Shown: positions 44,236 to 62,006 of the stretch, piece by piece
Layout of the letters: each line of letters begins with the position of its first letter
How positions within the stretch are numbered: the stretch's first letter is position 1
DNA from: Limnanthes douglasii subsp. nivea
Taxonomy: Eukaryota > Streptophyta > Magnoliopsida > Brassicales > Limnanthaceae
DNA length: 64,000 nt
Direction of reading: 5' to 3'
Assembly (NCBI GenBank): GCA_036936605.1
Contig: JAUPFV010000001.1
Span: forward strand, 348,451,081 to 348,515,080
Program-made: the position numbers and the translations under genes
Notes under the pieces: model-generated
What the model was told of the DNA's origin: nothing
Seen by the model: only the letters and a program-made list of their open reading frames with translations
Databases searched by the model: none

Positions 44236-46242
44236 TAAGTAAATTGAACTTTGAAAACTCAAAAACTAATTATAACATATTTACTTTTATTTATGCTATA
44301 AAATTAATATGTTAAATTTATTTTATTAAATTTAGGGTTTTCCATTATCATACCAAAACAAGTCTATAATATATGTTTACACCATCCTTAAATATCTACT
44401 TTTTTATAATCTAATAAAAGTTGGATATATAATTTTAATACCACATATTTTAAATATAGCTAATTTACCATTACTTACTAATTCATTAACCCAAATTGCA
44501 TACCAGCAAGGCTCTTTACTAATTTACTAACCCAATCTTTTGCAGAACTTTTTTACATCAGAGGAATGGTACTTTACTGATTGAATTATTTACTTTCGAT
44601 GTGAGCACATATGATGATTTCACTTCGGAGTCTCATTCGTCCAGTGGTTATAGGAGGACAGAAATCCCGAACACACGTAGCGTCGATAAAATTTGGGTTA
44701 CCATTTGGTTGTCGATAAAATTGAAAGTGAATTAAAACCATCACACTAGAGTGAAGGTAGTATGAATTTGAAATATAGAAATCTGAAGACTGTGAATTCG
44801 GTCGTCTATCTTTTTTGTTCCTTTCTGAAAAATAGAGTTAAGGGTTTGTTTTAACTCAAAGATTTAAGGTTTAATGTTTTTTCTATATTAAAGAAAAATA
44901 CGGAAGAAATACATTAAGTTGTTTTGTGGTAAAAGAAGCTTCCATTCATAAGCTAGGATGCTAAAATCAATCGAGGTGAGGTTTAAAGGGTTCTTGAGTG
45001 CTTAAAACAGAATGATCCGACTCCATTTTAGTTTTGTAGAACACAAATAGAGTTATAAAGACCATTTGATTTATTTATTTATTTTAAAGTCGACAATGAA
45101 GTAAGTTCATTATGTATGGGTTTGCATATCCCCACTTACCATGTATCTTCGGATTTAGGGTTGATCTCATAGTTATTCTATGTATTACATTTGCTTTTGT
45201 ATGCGAAGTCTTTTTTGGTTCATGTTTGTTTCATCTTCACTGAAAATAAAAAATATTTTCTGTCGTGTTTGGTTAATAAAAATGAAGTTGATTTTTCAGA
45301 AACTTCACAACCCCAACCTAATTTTATGATTAATTCTCGCTGTCGTTTTTACTCTATTAACAATATATGTGAAACACAATATGAACTTACAACAAAAGAG
45401 CGAATTATGTATATATTTTCTCTTACTTTTACATATATTAATTGCTTGACATTCGATTTATAAATTGAACTATTTAGAGCGGAAGCAAAGAATAGAGAAG
45501 TTAAAAAGATATATGAATTACAACCCAGAAAATGAAAGTACTTGAAAATGGATTTGGAAACCTCATATTTGCCAATAAAAATGTTCACATACTTCTACAC
45601 GAGATATATCGTACAACACTTTTAGTGTGTTGATGGAACTTGATTGGAACATTCATATTGCCCTCTAACATAAATTAATAAATTAATAAATCCATAAATC
45701 CATAAATCCATAAATTCTAAATTTATAAATCAAAATATAAAAAATTAAAAATAATAATAATTTAAAATAGATCAATACTTTATTTATTTATTTTAATATT
45801 AATTAAGATTTTGTATATAGCTAAAACAATCGTCACAGACGGTAAATACTAATTTGTTAAGAATTAATTCTTACTAACAAAAATATCCAAAAAAATAAAT
45901 ATTAAATTATATATTAATTTAGTACATCAATAAAAATTCGATAAATATTTTGAAATATCAAAATTTAATTAATATTTAAATATTTTAATTACAATATTTC
46001 ATATATATATAAAATTCGTCGGGATTTGAAGAGATCTAACACAAAAGAAACGGTTTTAACATTTACGTGACAGTTCTATCCAGTTTAATTCAAATCTAAA
46101 TTAGTCGGGCCAGGTCGGGAAGTGGACATTCTGAACGGAAAAGGAGTTTTGCCTCGCTGTACGGTACCCGTTAAAAGCGTATACTTGGAGCAAAAACATA
46201 CGTCAATCGCGAATCAAAACAGGAATAGCAAGCTATTCAGCC
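44236..46242. other. Spacer upstream of gamma-SNAP
   Basis: AT-rich. A weak tRNA-like A-box word (GTCCAGTGGTTATAGG, about 44639) has no B box. The frame at 45191-45463 has no support. A run of ATAAATCCATAAATCC units lies near 45690. From ~46080 the composition becomes more balanced, as expected for the gamma-SNAP promoter and leader. Confidence 0.4.
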
Positions 46243-49200
46243 ATGGCTTCCGATCCTGACAAGTTGATGATCAAAGCCGATAAGCTGTACGTCTCTCGCT
46301 CTCCCTCACTACTTGCGAATCTGTGCTTTTGTAATTCAGTTATCGCTATTCATAGATCCAATTTGATTTGATCGGTTCGTAAAAGCAATAATGGAGATCA
46401 ACTATCCGTTCTCATTTTAGTTAGGTTTTGAAATTGCTAACGTATATTAGAGAGCTTAGTTCTTCGAGCTTTGTAGTTGTGTTTGTTCTGGTTCATGTTG
46501 GTTTATACTGACGAGGTCTTGCTGTTGTTTGAATTTGAAGTTTCAATGGAACTAGTAGATAGCCGTGTATTGCAATCGAAATATTTTTAGACCTGTCTTT
46601 GAAGGTTGAAACGTGACTTTAATGTAGCGAAAGAACGGGTCACTAAATTTATGCTGTATTCTTCGCTCTTCTTCAGTTTTTTAGCAAAGAGTGAGCTTCT
46701 TACATTTCGTTTAATGTATTTGGTATTGATTTGAAGTGTATCATTTCGTTTAACTTCCTGTAGAACAACACTCAGTTTTACTAGATGGAATGCTGATTGG
46801 AGAAACGCTACTCAGTTGTATGAACAGGCAGGTAGGTTTAAATCTCGAGTTGATGGTTCCTTTCTCATTTTTAAACTGTCTTAAATATTATGGCATGCAT
46901 ATGTATCAATACCATGTCGGAACTTTATTGAAACTCGTTTCCCTTGTCCCTTCGGAGTAGATTTATATTCAAATTTGTATCGCTGCAGCTGATTTCTACT
47001 CTTTTGTTTCCGTTTCTTTGTTTTAAACAAACAACTTGTAGCTAATGCATTTAGGGCGGCCAAGAAAAATGAGAAAGCTAAAGTGGCGTTTGAGAAAGCT
47101 TCAAAAGGACAAGAGATGCTCTCTTCGTATCCTTGTGCATTCTAAAGTGTATTATTTTTTATAGTTTATGTTATTATGAATGTATATATTACCCTTTTGT
47201 GGCAACCTTTACATAGACTCAGTCCCTGGGACGCTGCAAAACATATGGAGTCTGCTGCCGGTTTAGCAAAGGATTTATCCAACTGGAGTGAAGTTGCTGA
47301 CTTTTATAGAAGGGCTTCTGAGTTGTACATCGAGTGTGGAAGATCACAACCTGCATCGGATGCTCTTGGGAAAGGAGCTCGGTAAATCTTTTTTGTTGCC
47401 ATTGTTGACATTATAAACTCGTCGTTCGTCCTTTTTCTTTTTTGGTATATAACTTTGAGATGCTTTATTTATGGATTTTCTTTTGGTATTTAACTACAAA
47501 AAAGGATTTGTAATATGTTTATGCATGTTTTTTCTAAACTTCTAAAGGTTTTCTGCCTTATGTTGGAAAATATGTGGATGTAGCTTCAGGAACATAATGT
47601 AAATTTCTTTTTTTCACTCATATTAGTGCTTTGGAGGATGCTGAGCCTGAAAATGCCATTCAACTGTATATAGATGCTTGTACTATTCTCGAGGAGGATG
47701 ACAAAGAACAAATGGCCTTTGATCTATATCGTGCTGCCTCTAGTATCTATATAAAGCTTGAGAAGTAAGTGATTCTTATTAATAGCAGATAAGTTGAACG
47801 GAGATTTTCTTACTTTATTTGTTATAAATGCAATTGATTAATTAGCTATTATACGACCATGGGCAACAAAGCATGAAAGCTAGGTTTCCATTGTTGGCCT
47901 TTCTTCAATATGTATTTACGAACTCATGTTATTGCACAAATCCATAATCGTACGGTAATTACGCCATCAGCTTTTCTGGGATAATTTCCGAAAACAGTGT
48001 GAAGAAACATAAACATAACTATTAAATTTATTTTAATATGTTGGATCTAGTTCCTCTTCCCTTGGAAAAGATTAGCTGGTATCAATTTTAAATACACAAT
48101 GGTTTTATTAGTTTCTACTTTTTAGTTATTCAGAGGTGCATTTTATATTTGTAATTTCTTTATGTTAACTTTATTATTTTACACATAACTATCTCGTAGG
48201 CCTGTAGGCCATACGATTATATCATTTAAGAGGTCAGATTTGTGTAATAAGAAGAGGATATCACTGTACTCTTTAACTGTAAATACTAAGGCTACATTAA
48301 CCCATAAAATACTAAAGTTATCAGTGTAATAACACTGCTTAAGAATACTCCTTGCAAATGATATATGTATGGTGCTCGTGAATATCTATGTGCAGTTAAT
48401 TAGTGTTATAAGTGCGTAGATTTTGGCGTATATAATTATGTGGAATGCTTTTGGGTGAGGACCTTGTATGATAACAGGGTTTGGTTATTGATAATGACAA
48501 AAAGTTAAAAGAAAAAATTGTAGTGCTAAATGCAAGAGACTGTAGTAGTATTCAAGTCCAGCACTATGTATCTCATACGTCCTGCTCGTGTGGTAGATTA
48601 TAAACTGAAAACATATCTAGAAATGTTGTGTAAATGTGGCAGTAATTAATTTTTTCCTTGGCAAGGGCTGAACGCGCTAGACTATACTTTTACTCTTTCC
48701 AAAGCCAGAACCTTATGAGAACACTAAAACTATGAACTATAGTTGTCTAAAGGATAAAATGTATTTCAAGACTGAGTTAAGGTAACTTGATTCTATGCTG
48801 GCCTCTGAGTTGTGGCTGTTATAGTCATAGTTTTTACGTTCGTTTTCAAACCTAGACGATACATATTTTGCTGCGCATCTGAAGAGATCATTTATCTTCG
48901 ATACACACACTGTATATAAAGATACATCACTGCATCTTACGATACACTATGTATCATCAACTACTATTTAGGTCTTGTGTAACACATATTGAACATGTTA
49001 CATAACAAATAGCTTTTTTGTCTTTTCAATTGGATTTTATCTGATTTTGTAAATTTTTATAATTGTTTGTTCACTTTTTGATAGTTTTTCACCCAGCATG
49101 TGCTTTCTAAAACTGAAAGGCCTCCACTTGAAGTTTTTGCACAATCTGATATAGTAGTACTACTTAATTATAATATGTTTTGCCTTCTGTTATTCAGAAA

Positions 49201-51452
49201 ATATATCCTGATTTCATAATTAGTTTTACATTATCAATGAGTTTAACTATGTGGATATAATTTTCGAGTTATTCTGCAAAGAGTTAGCGTAATTAAGATG
49301 GAACCATGCACGATAAACATAAATAGAAAATCGATTGATGATAAGACACGATTTGACAGCTATATTAGAGTTTATAGTCACTGGATAGCTGCATGTATGT
49401 AATTCATTTGTGGGTTGTATGCTGATCTCACGAGTAGTCTACGTTTTCGAGTTTGGCTTGAGATTTGGTATGTTTGTAATGTTTCTTCCTATAGGCATAC
49501 AGATGCTGCTGCCGTTTTGTTGAGATGGGGCTTAGCAGCTGACAAGTGCAATGCTACTAATAGCCAGTGTAAGGTGTGTAACTCAATGTTTTGAAGTTTG
49601 ATCTTTGCTCCTTGCTAGTTCTTTTCTTAACTTATCCACAATACAATTTTTTTTATGAATATATGTTACTATCCCATTTTGCTCTTGGTACTCTCTTCCT
49701 CTTACTTAACTTGGAGACATGAATTGTTACGGTTCTTTAGTTCTGAAGGACTATTGTGCAACTGAACCCTAGAAAATTCTCTCTAACTTGACTTTTGATC
49801 TAGGACTCTGTAAGATGTGCCCTATTGACAAAGATTTCCATACATCTCTACTTTCTACATTAACCGAACTTGTTTTCTGCAGGCTTATCTTAGTGCAATC
49901 ATTGTGTACCTTTATGCTGATGACTATAAGCAGGCACAGACATGCTACAATGACTGCTGTCAGTAAGTAGAGTTTTCCTCAGAGCTCTGTATATATGTTT
50001 CTGTCGAAGGAAGGGTCCCTATCTATAACTATAAGGTTTCCATTTAGACTTGAACTCTCAAGTCTCACCCTCGTGAGCGGTGAGTAAATACAACGATGGC
50101 CGATCCACTCGGTGCTGAGAGCTTTATCTGTAGTAAAGTGAAATTCTTCACTTATTCTCAACTGAGTTTCGAGTAGTTTATCAAGAGATCACAACAATAG
50201 GAGTTCCAACGTACATAGATTGTTATAAATGACCTTGTCCGTTTCTATTTTCTCATGGAATAGTACTACTGTATCAACCTGCTGTTAGTCTCAAACTACC
50301 TTTCATTTATGTTTTACTTTACTGGATCTAACATGTCATTCAATATATTTGTAGTTCTATTGAGCTAGAGGGCAATAGAGATTCTATGCTATGGAAAGCC
50401 CTGGAGATAGGGGTTGTTATAATAGTCGTGTAGAGTGTAAAGCTTTCTTCCAAAGCATAAATCGGTTTTGCAGGGTTTGTTTGCCCTATAATCATGTATT
50501 AACCTCTACTTTACCACCAATACCCATACGCCTGTGGTCAACTACATAGTCTCTTAATGAAGCCAAAACAACCGATTACTTCTACAGCTTTGGAACTAAT
50601 TATATGTCTGGTCTGTTACTTTTTGAAGGATTGATGCTTTTGTACCAAGTGATCAAGGCCGCTGTGCTAGTAGACTCCTTTCGGCGTATGCAGATGGTGA
50701 CGTTGAAGAAATTAAACGTGTGGCTAATTCAAGTGCTATATCACATTTGGATCATATGGTAAATTATTAAATCTTTTTGCACTCCTTTCGTGAATAAGAG
50801 CTTGGTAGTACAAAGGTGTTTAGTTGATCTGCCTATTTGGTGTAAATAATAATATTCTTAACATTGAAAGTTATTGACACTAATAGACATGAAATTGATG
50901 ATAAAATCAATTTTGACAAGAACCTTAATGTCCTTTACAGTTACTCCTTACCATATATCTAAATGAGTGAGTACATGTATTTGGAATTTAGAATCCTCAT
51001 TCGAGCTAAGCAATATGAAATATAAGCACCCTTTTGGAAGGACATGCTTGTATATGAGAGCTAGTTAGAAATCTTGATAGTCGCAAGGAGGTTAAGTCCT
51101 TTGTTAGTTAAGAAGCTTTTGCTGTCCTGTGTTTGTGTCAAGCTGAAACTCATGTCTAATACCTTCATTCTGCGTATAGATTGCTTACTTTCTAGTTCAT
51201 GGTTTATCCTGATCATATATATTAGAATCTTTCATGAGGTATGCCACTACATTCCTCAAAAACGACGTAAATCGTATAACTGTCATACTGAATTTTGGAT
51301 GCAGTTAGTATCATAATTCCTAACTAAACTTGAAATGAATTGACCCGCAGGTCATAAGGGTGGCAAGAAAACTGCCTACTGGAGATGTTAGTGCCTTAAA
51401 GCCTGGTACTTCGAAAGATGAAGAACCTCTGGATGAGGATGATCTCACATAG
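46243..51452 (+). CDS. GSNAP: Gamma-soluble NSF attachment protein (gamma-SNAP)
   Basis: Adaptor that recruits the ATPase NSF to SNARE complexes for their disassembly in vesicle trafficking; cytosolic and peripheral on membranes. Exons: 46243-46286, 46764-46831, 47042-47126, 47217-47381, 47627-47764, 49495-49573, 49883-49962, 50629-50758 and 51351-51452. All are GT-AG and in frame, giving 296 aa, the usual length. The product is an all-helical TPR-like SNAP fold: MASDPDKLMIKADKL, WNADWRNATQLYEQA, SPWDAAKHMESAA, YRAASSIYIKLEK, AYLSAIIVYLYADDY, and a C-terminus ending EDDLT after LARKLPTGDVSAL-like sequence. No breaks. The 1.73-kb fifth intron is the largest and contains no gene. The short first exon (14 codons) is supported by the clean GT and the family N-terminus. 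By position it matches At4g20410. Confidence 0.94.
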
Positions 51453-52030
51453 TTATCGTTTTTTCTTGGGGAGATTGATACTTTTAATTAATATGGCTAA
51501 ATGTTTGTGTGCCGACTACCTCATATCAGTATGTCTATAAGTTGTTATCACCGTGTAATATGCAACAGATGAAAAGACAAACGAGATTGTATTTTACAAA
51601 AAAGAAACATATATTGAATGGTTCTAGTAGACATCAAACGAGTTTAAATTGCTCTATATTTAGTCATAGCCCAATAAATTGTAGTCATACGATGCCACCA
51701 CGATCAAATTCATTTTTGTTTTCGTAAGTTGGAATTTATTTTTATTAATTTTTGAATAATAAATCAAATCGGGAATCGATTATCAAGGTGTTCGATTCGA
51801 AACATATAAGCAATGATCAAAATCTTTGAATGAGGTCTGAAATATCTATTTAAATACTGATATGTTTGTAATTTGATTTTCTCGAAAACCGTACCATTAT
51901 AAAAACTTGGTTACTATTTTGGGCGGGAAAATGGTAGTTACAATCTCCAACTGATAAACTGACTTTCTCTCTCTAAAGTTCCAATCAATAGCACATTTCA
52001 ATCAGAATTTCACTCTCACTAAAAATCAAG
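51453..52030. promoter_or_regulatory. Gamma-SNAP 3' flank and FAS1-gene promoter
   Basis: A TATA-like ATTATAAAAAC at about 51896-51906 is followed by TTTCTCTCTCTAAAG and a short leader to the ATG at 52031. The frame at 51509-51727 is not supported. Confidence 0.45.
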
Positions 52031-52693
52031 ATGGAAAAAGCTATCTTCTCTCTCTTCCTTCTCGTCACTAGCACCACCACTATCGTTAAAATCACGGCAG
52101 ACGAACCACCACCGACTGACACAGTAACCGAAGAGCATCAACAGCAACAACTAACAAACCTAATGGAAGCCATGATCGGAGCCGGAGACTTCCACACGTG
52201 GGCCCATGCCCTCTCAGCCATTCAAGTTGCCTACCCTCTAACCGCCACCATATTCATCCCTTCCTCCACCTCCTACGACTCAGACAGTTCATCAAACACC
52301 ACCATGACACCTCTCTTGATGGCTTACCACATTGCCCCTAAACGCCTCACCTGGTCAGAACTCCGCCTCCTGAAACCTCGTTCGCGGATTCCAACTCTCT
52401 TGCCGGCCAGGTCGATTTTGGTTACCAACGTTTCCGTCTCTAACTTCACTCTAGATGACTCTCGTGTGACGTACCCTGACATCTATATAACTTCCACCAT
52501 CGCTGTTCACGGGATTAGTACTCTGCTTGATTATCATGCTTACGGTGGTGACCAAGATGATCTTCAAAATGCTGTCGCTCCTCCAACGTATTTTGATTCC
52601 TTGCCGGAATGGTCTACATCGGATGCGGTTAGAGGGTTTGATGGAGCTGTTTGGGTGGTTCTTGGTTTGTTGGCTGTCAAGATTCTGTTATAG
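52031..52693 (+). CDS. Single-FAS1-domain fasciclin-like protein
   Basis: 220 aa, intronless. It has an N-terminal signal peptide (MEKAIFSLFLLVTSTTTIVKITA), a Gln/Glu-rich spacer (TEEHQQQQLTN), then one FAS1 domain at about residues 40-170. FAS1 features are the H1-like TATIFIPSS, the YH motif AYHIAP and the H2-like IAVHGISTLL. N-glycosylation sequons (SNTT, TNVS, VSNFT) are present. The C-terminus is a hydrophobic tail (AVWVVLGLLAVKILL) after small residues, which could be a GPI-anchor signal. There is little of the Ala-Pro/Ser-Pro arabinogalactan sequence of classical FLAs. Probably a secreted or plasma-membrane cell-surface protein; function unknown. Coding GC is higher than in the neighbours. 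Confidence 0.85.
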   Translation: MEKAIFSLFLLVTSTTTIVKITADEPPPTDTVTEEHQQQQLTNLMEAMIGAGDFHTWAHALSAIQVAYPLTATIFIPSSTSYDSDSSSNTTMTPLLMAYHIAPKRLTWSELRLLKPRSRIPTLLPARSILVTNVSVSNFTLDDSRVTYPDIYITSTIAVHGISTLLDYHAYGGDQDDLQNAVAPPTYFDSLPEWSTSDAVRGFDGAVWVVLGLLAVKILL

Positions 52694-53406
52694 TTCTTGA
52701 TTTTTAGAAGCCTCATGGAATGGCCAATCAAAGGAGTTTGGTGCCAATCAAAGGATGTTCGTGACTGAAGCGCGCGGACTAGGAAGGTGTTAGTAGTCAA
52801 AATTTTGTTGTAAATTTTTTGATTCGGCTGATCTTTCAGGTCGAGAGCATTGGAGATTAGTTTTTTATCATGTTCGATAAAGAATTCGATGATTCTGTTC
52901 CATTTTTGATTACTTAGTTATTGATTTGTTTGTGTTCAAAGGTAACATTTAGTTTACACAAATTTGAATTTCTTCTTTTTATCATACAGTTTCTTTTGCA
53001 GCAACAAAAACGTATTTAGTCTAGAAATGTGTCTTGTTTAGCTTGAGCTCATTTGGATTCAAGCTTAGTAAGACATCATATAGTAGATGGTGGATAGGTG
53101 TTAAGAGGAGCCTACTTAGTTGGAAAAAATTAGAACCAGCTGATAAATGTCAGAAAAATTCGAAACGTCCATTCACTTGTTAAAATGCCAGCAAAAACTT
53201 TTTGCCCCCTAATATACATTGTCTAGTTTGACTTGTATGTCAAGAAAAAGCTCGCTGCACTAATTTCTTTGCATGGCTCAGGGACATGAATCATCTGAGA
53301 AAATTATAGAACAACCTAAAGGATGCAAAAACTTTTAAAAGAATTGCAAAAATAAATAAAAAAATCTGTCTAACTTTATTCTTCCTGTTATTGTTTCTTC
53401 GAACTT
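52694..53406. other. Convergent 3' flanks of the FAS1 and JmjC genes
   Basis: 3' UTR-like sequence. GCCAATCAAAGGA occurs twice near 52722-52754, a small local duplication. No gene. Confidence 0.4.
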
Positions 53407-57792
<4,386 letters not shown>

Positions 57793-57840
57793 TGATTCAA
57801 GAACCAGAGAACAAACAGACCAGTTTTGCAATAACCTAAT

Positions 57841-60270
57841 CTGCAACCAAACAAAAAAATATCCTTCCACTTATCGTCACAACAAAAAAATTATACCAAA
57901 AAAAAAACTAACTTCAATCCATCTATCTACACATGAATTCAATTTATACCTTGAAAATACAAACCCAGAATTGCAAATAGGAAAAAAAATGTAATCTTTG
58001 TATTCTATAAAACAAAACCCTAATCCAAATTGGGTAGTTAGCTTTCCTGAAAAGCAAAAAAAAACAAAAAAACACAATTTTTATAAAAAAGGATTCGAGA
58101 AATCAATTTTGAATGAACATTTCTGGAAAAAAAATTGAAATTGGAATCTGAATGTGAGTTAATCTACTAAAAAAATAATAAAAAAAGATTAATTGACTGG
58201 GTAAAACAAAAAAATAAGCATTACCTTGAGCAAAAATAAAAATAGCCAAGGTGGTTTTGTCTTTTATACAACACAATTAGATTTTATACAAATAAAAAAA
58301 AAGTCTTACTCTAAGTCTTATATATTTATTAATTTATTTATTAATTTAAAACTTTTATTAATTTGTTTAACACAAAACCAGAGAAAAGAAAAAGTGTTGT
58401 ACCTATTGAGATTCGAAGTTGTAATGTAAGACGTGTTACAAAGTATTATACTTTTTTTTTGTTTGTTATAGATAAATTATCGTTTTTTATTTTTGAAATT
58501 TTAAAAAATATATCTTTTTGTTAAAGAAAAGAAGAAAAACTAGGAAGACGGATCTTAGAGATAGAGAGAGAGAGGAGAAGTTACTATAAGATGGGTCAAC
58601 AAGTACCAAGAGAAAGGCAATAATATCGGAAAATAGAGTAAATTTGATAAGCTTGACTTGTGTTTCTATCTTTATAAATCAACCTCTTTTAGGTTTCCTA
58701 AGGCGGTTTGGAAGACGATTTTTCTTCTTTTAACAACATTTTACTTTTACTATTAACCACCAATGTTTTCCTAACTTTATATTTGCCAGTGGTTAAATTA
58801 AAATTTCAATGGGTAACTTGTTTTTTTTTAATTTACTAAATAAATTAATAATTTCCACTAATCGATGAATACAAGAATGACCTTTTTATTTCCACCAAAC
58901 AAAAATAAAAATACATTTTTTAATATTTTATAAAAAATATTTTAATAATAATTTTAAATTTTAAACTATCGATGAGTTAGAACAATGTGAGTGATATATT
59001 TAAAAAAAAAATTAATTATATTTGATTTACAATATTAATAATTTTATCGTTGTACCATCTAAAAGAGAATATAGATGTTTTGAATTTATGTTTTAATCAC
59101 GTCAAAGTAAAATAAAATAATAGACATATCATAAATAAAAAATGTAATAAAAAATATTTCTAATTCTAAGCTAGTATTTTGAAATTAAGTGTTTGATTTT
59201 CTTAAAAACGACATTTAATTTCAAGATATTGTTTGGAATTAGATGCATTTCTCCTGTAACACAGATTTTCTTTCATATTTTGGTCCAGTAACTCGATAGG
59301 TAGGAAAAATAGATACATATATTCGATTTTTTTTAAAGTCGATCCTAAAACTCGATATAGAAACTCATAAATTTAGAAAAAGGAAGAAGATTAATTTCAG
59401 ATTTTTACCTTTGAAATTCAAAAAACAGCTTGAAGGTCGATGCTATGATTTTTTTGTTAGACAAGAAGACTTAGTATAATTTTAATTCAAAAGCTCTCTA
59501 TTTATATGAGATTTATGGTGGTTAGAGTTTATGGATATATGGTTGTTGGATAAAGAAAATAAAGATAGATATAGAGAAAATAAAGGAAATGAAATATTTT
59601 TTGAAATACAGAGGAAGTGATAAGTTTTATATGAGAAATATTTTTACCCTAATGTGTATATATATATATAAATAAAATATTAATGGTATTTTATTATTTA
59701 AATTTTATTTAACCTTAATTATAATGTTATTGTTAATTCCTCAAACAAATTAATAAATGTATAGGATATAATGATTAATGTGAATATAAAATAATGATAT
59801 TCAGAAAATAATGCTTATATTAAAAGACAATGATTATATTGGATAAATATTAGGATAAGTAAATATTCTTTCACGTTTATTTAGGAAGATAACGGAACGA
59901 TTTTTAACATTTTGCTAATACAAAAGAATAATTGAAAGAGAGGTTATAAATTGAGCTAAGATATTTGTATTGTCCGAGATATTTCGTATTTTCACCGGTT
60001 TTTTTAGATATTCGAACACTCGTGGTTTTTTGACAAATCTGTAATCTTTAATATTATATATTTTTTAAATTTAAATTCACAATCCTTTTAATATATATAT
60101 ATATATATATATATAAAACCTGATATTTAAAAATATATATTATTATATTTTTTTTAATATATTATAGGCAATTTCACAATTAAAATATATTGTTTTTAGC
60201 AATTTAAAAACATGATCACATTTGCGTAGATTAATTTTGTAAACAAATTAGACGTATTTTTACATCTCGA
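57841..60270. other. Upstream region of the JmjC gene and AT-rich spacer
   Basis: The minus strand has a splice-acceptor-like GGTTGCAG just before 57840 and a donor-like CTCAAG|GTAATG at 58225, so a 5' UTR intron of ~380 bases is possible. GAGAGAGAGAGAGG near 58565 could be leader or promoter. 58800-60270 is AT-rich with no gene; a (TA)n run lies at 60091-60115. Confidence 0.4.
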
Positions 60271-60360
60271 ACAGTAATGACAATGTGTCGTGTTTGGATC
60301 GGGCGTGGTTGTTCTGTTTTTTTTAGAATCAACCATAATCCGATCCGGTCCGGATTTAAT
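60270..60360. repeat. hAT-like terminal word
   Basis: AATGACAATGTGTCG followed by GGATCGGGC and CCGATCCGGTCCGG. It faces a reverse copy at about 63360-63420 (ATTGTCATTTCT preceded by GGACCGGAC). The two could be ends of one ~3.1-kb non-autonomous element, but their flanks do not give a matching 8-base duplication. Confidence 0.4.
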
Positions 60361-61059
60361 ATTTTTAAGCTCATATGTGTCTGTGTCAGCCTTACTTGAT
60401 CCGCAAACACTATTTTTCTATTCAAATTGTTCTGCCGGGGCAATATGATATTTATGGGTCAATATATAATTTTTAAAGAGAGATTTACCAATAAAAACCC
60501 ATTTAACAAAGAGAAAAGTACCACTAAATACTTTTCATGTAATCCCAAATAAGTACCCAAATATAAGACCCTTACACTAGTAGTAAGAAGCAAATATTTT
60601 TACCAAATTAGCCCCAATACTAGAAGAAAGAGAAAGTAGGTTATTATTAATACTCATCTCCTTCTCTCTCCTTCGATTTATTCAATATTTGTGGATACTA
60701 TATTTTTTTATCTCTCCTATCTTTGGATTTTCATGCATTCAATAATTAAGGTTGAGCAGAGCTTTGAATCCAGATTGATTTATGTCATTCTCCTTCTATT
60801 CAAAACTCAATTAAGCAAATTCACGCTTTGACATGACTCGATCGAATAAGTTCCTCAAAACTCAATCCTCAACCTTCATAAATCATTAGCTAAACCTAGG
60901 TTCATTACCGATTTCAACTCTATTTTTAAACAATCTAATCAACATCTTCACTAACCAAATTTCAATCATTACTATAAACACGATTGTATAAATCAGTTCA
61001 GATGAATCTTGCTCAATATCGAACCACACTTGCTAAAAACAGTAGTAAGTAAACGAGTT

Positions 61060-61715
61060 GTACAATATAATGACGCTAGATTGTACAACTCGTCTAGCGT
61101 CATAGTCAAATGTTAGGCAAGTACAACTCGTCTAGCGTCATAAGTACAACTCGTCTAGCGTTATAGTCAAATGATAGGCAAGTACAACTCGTCTAGCGTC
61201 ATAGGTACAACTCGTCTAGCGTCATAGTCAACGAACATCTCGCGTGATATTGGCAAGTGCAGCTCATCTAGCGTCATAGGCAAGGAACATCTCGCGTTAT
61301 TTAGGCAAGTACAACTCGTCTAGCGTCAGAAGTACAACTCGTTTAACGTCATAGTCAAATGTTAGGCAAGAACAACTCGTCTAGCGTCATAAGTACAACT
61401 CGTCTAACGTCATAGTCAACGAACATCTCGCGTGATGTTGGCAAGTGCAACTCATCCAGCGTCATAGTCAAGGAACATCTCGCGTTATTTAGGCAAGTAC
61501 AACTCGTCTAGCGACATAAGTACAACTCGTCTAGCGTCATAGTCAAATGTTAGGCAAGTACAACTCGTCTAGCGTCATAAGTACAACTCGTCTAGCGTCA
61601 TAGTCAACGAACATCTCGCGTGATGTTGGCAAGTGCAACTCATCTAGCGTCATAGTCATCTAGTCGTCTAGCTTCATAGTCATCTAACGTCATAGTCATC
61701 TAGCGTCTTCAATCC
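61060..61715. repeat. Complex minisatellite with two interleaved unit types
   Basis: Unit A is GTACAACTCGTCTAGCGTCATA (about 22 bases). Unit B is GTCAACGAACATCTCGCGTGAT with GTTGGCAA. They alternate in a higher-order order (A-A-spacer-A-A-B) repeated about three to four times, with TCAAATGTTAGGCAA as spacer. The array ends in shorter CATAGTCATCTAGCG units that join the captured protease exon. Confidence 0.9.
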
Positions 61716-62006
61716 AACGACATGTAAGAACAAAACGTCATTACAGAACCTGGATTCAGCTCTACTTTCACAAAACTTATCTTTGAAAATCTCAAACCTC
61801 TTTTCTTTCTCTCCCAAGGCGTTGTAAACCTTACCGTGCTTGACGAGCCATGACTCGTAGATCGACATGACTACGCTCTCGGACCGCAAGGTAGTGGCTT
61901 CGATGTTGTGGATTTTGTCGTAGGAGATGATTGACATGTCAATCGCCGATAATACGGCGATTGTGGTGAGGAGAAGGAAGACGAGTGTGGATCTGTGTAA
62001 ATCCAT
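61680..62006 (-). pseudogene. Captured first exon of an RD21-like papain-type cysteine protease
   Basis: 108-aa frame. It has a signal peptide ([21 protein letters not shown]), then [12 protein letters not shown] and the start of the I29 propeptide inhibitor domain ([29 protein letters not shown]). Similarity stops after about residue 76, where the reading frame runs through unrelated sequence and into the minisatellite. The rest of the propeptide and the whole catalytic domain (Cys, His, Asn) are absent. It is a gene fragment carried by the element, not a working protease. Confidence 0.85.

Noticed and set aside
44635..44690. tRNA-Glu-like word GTCCAGTGGTTATAGG
   Set aside because: Only an A-box-like stretch; no cloverleaf, anticodon stem or B box could be made.
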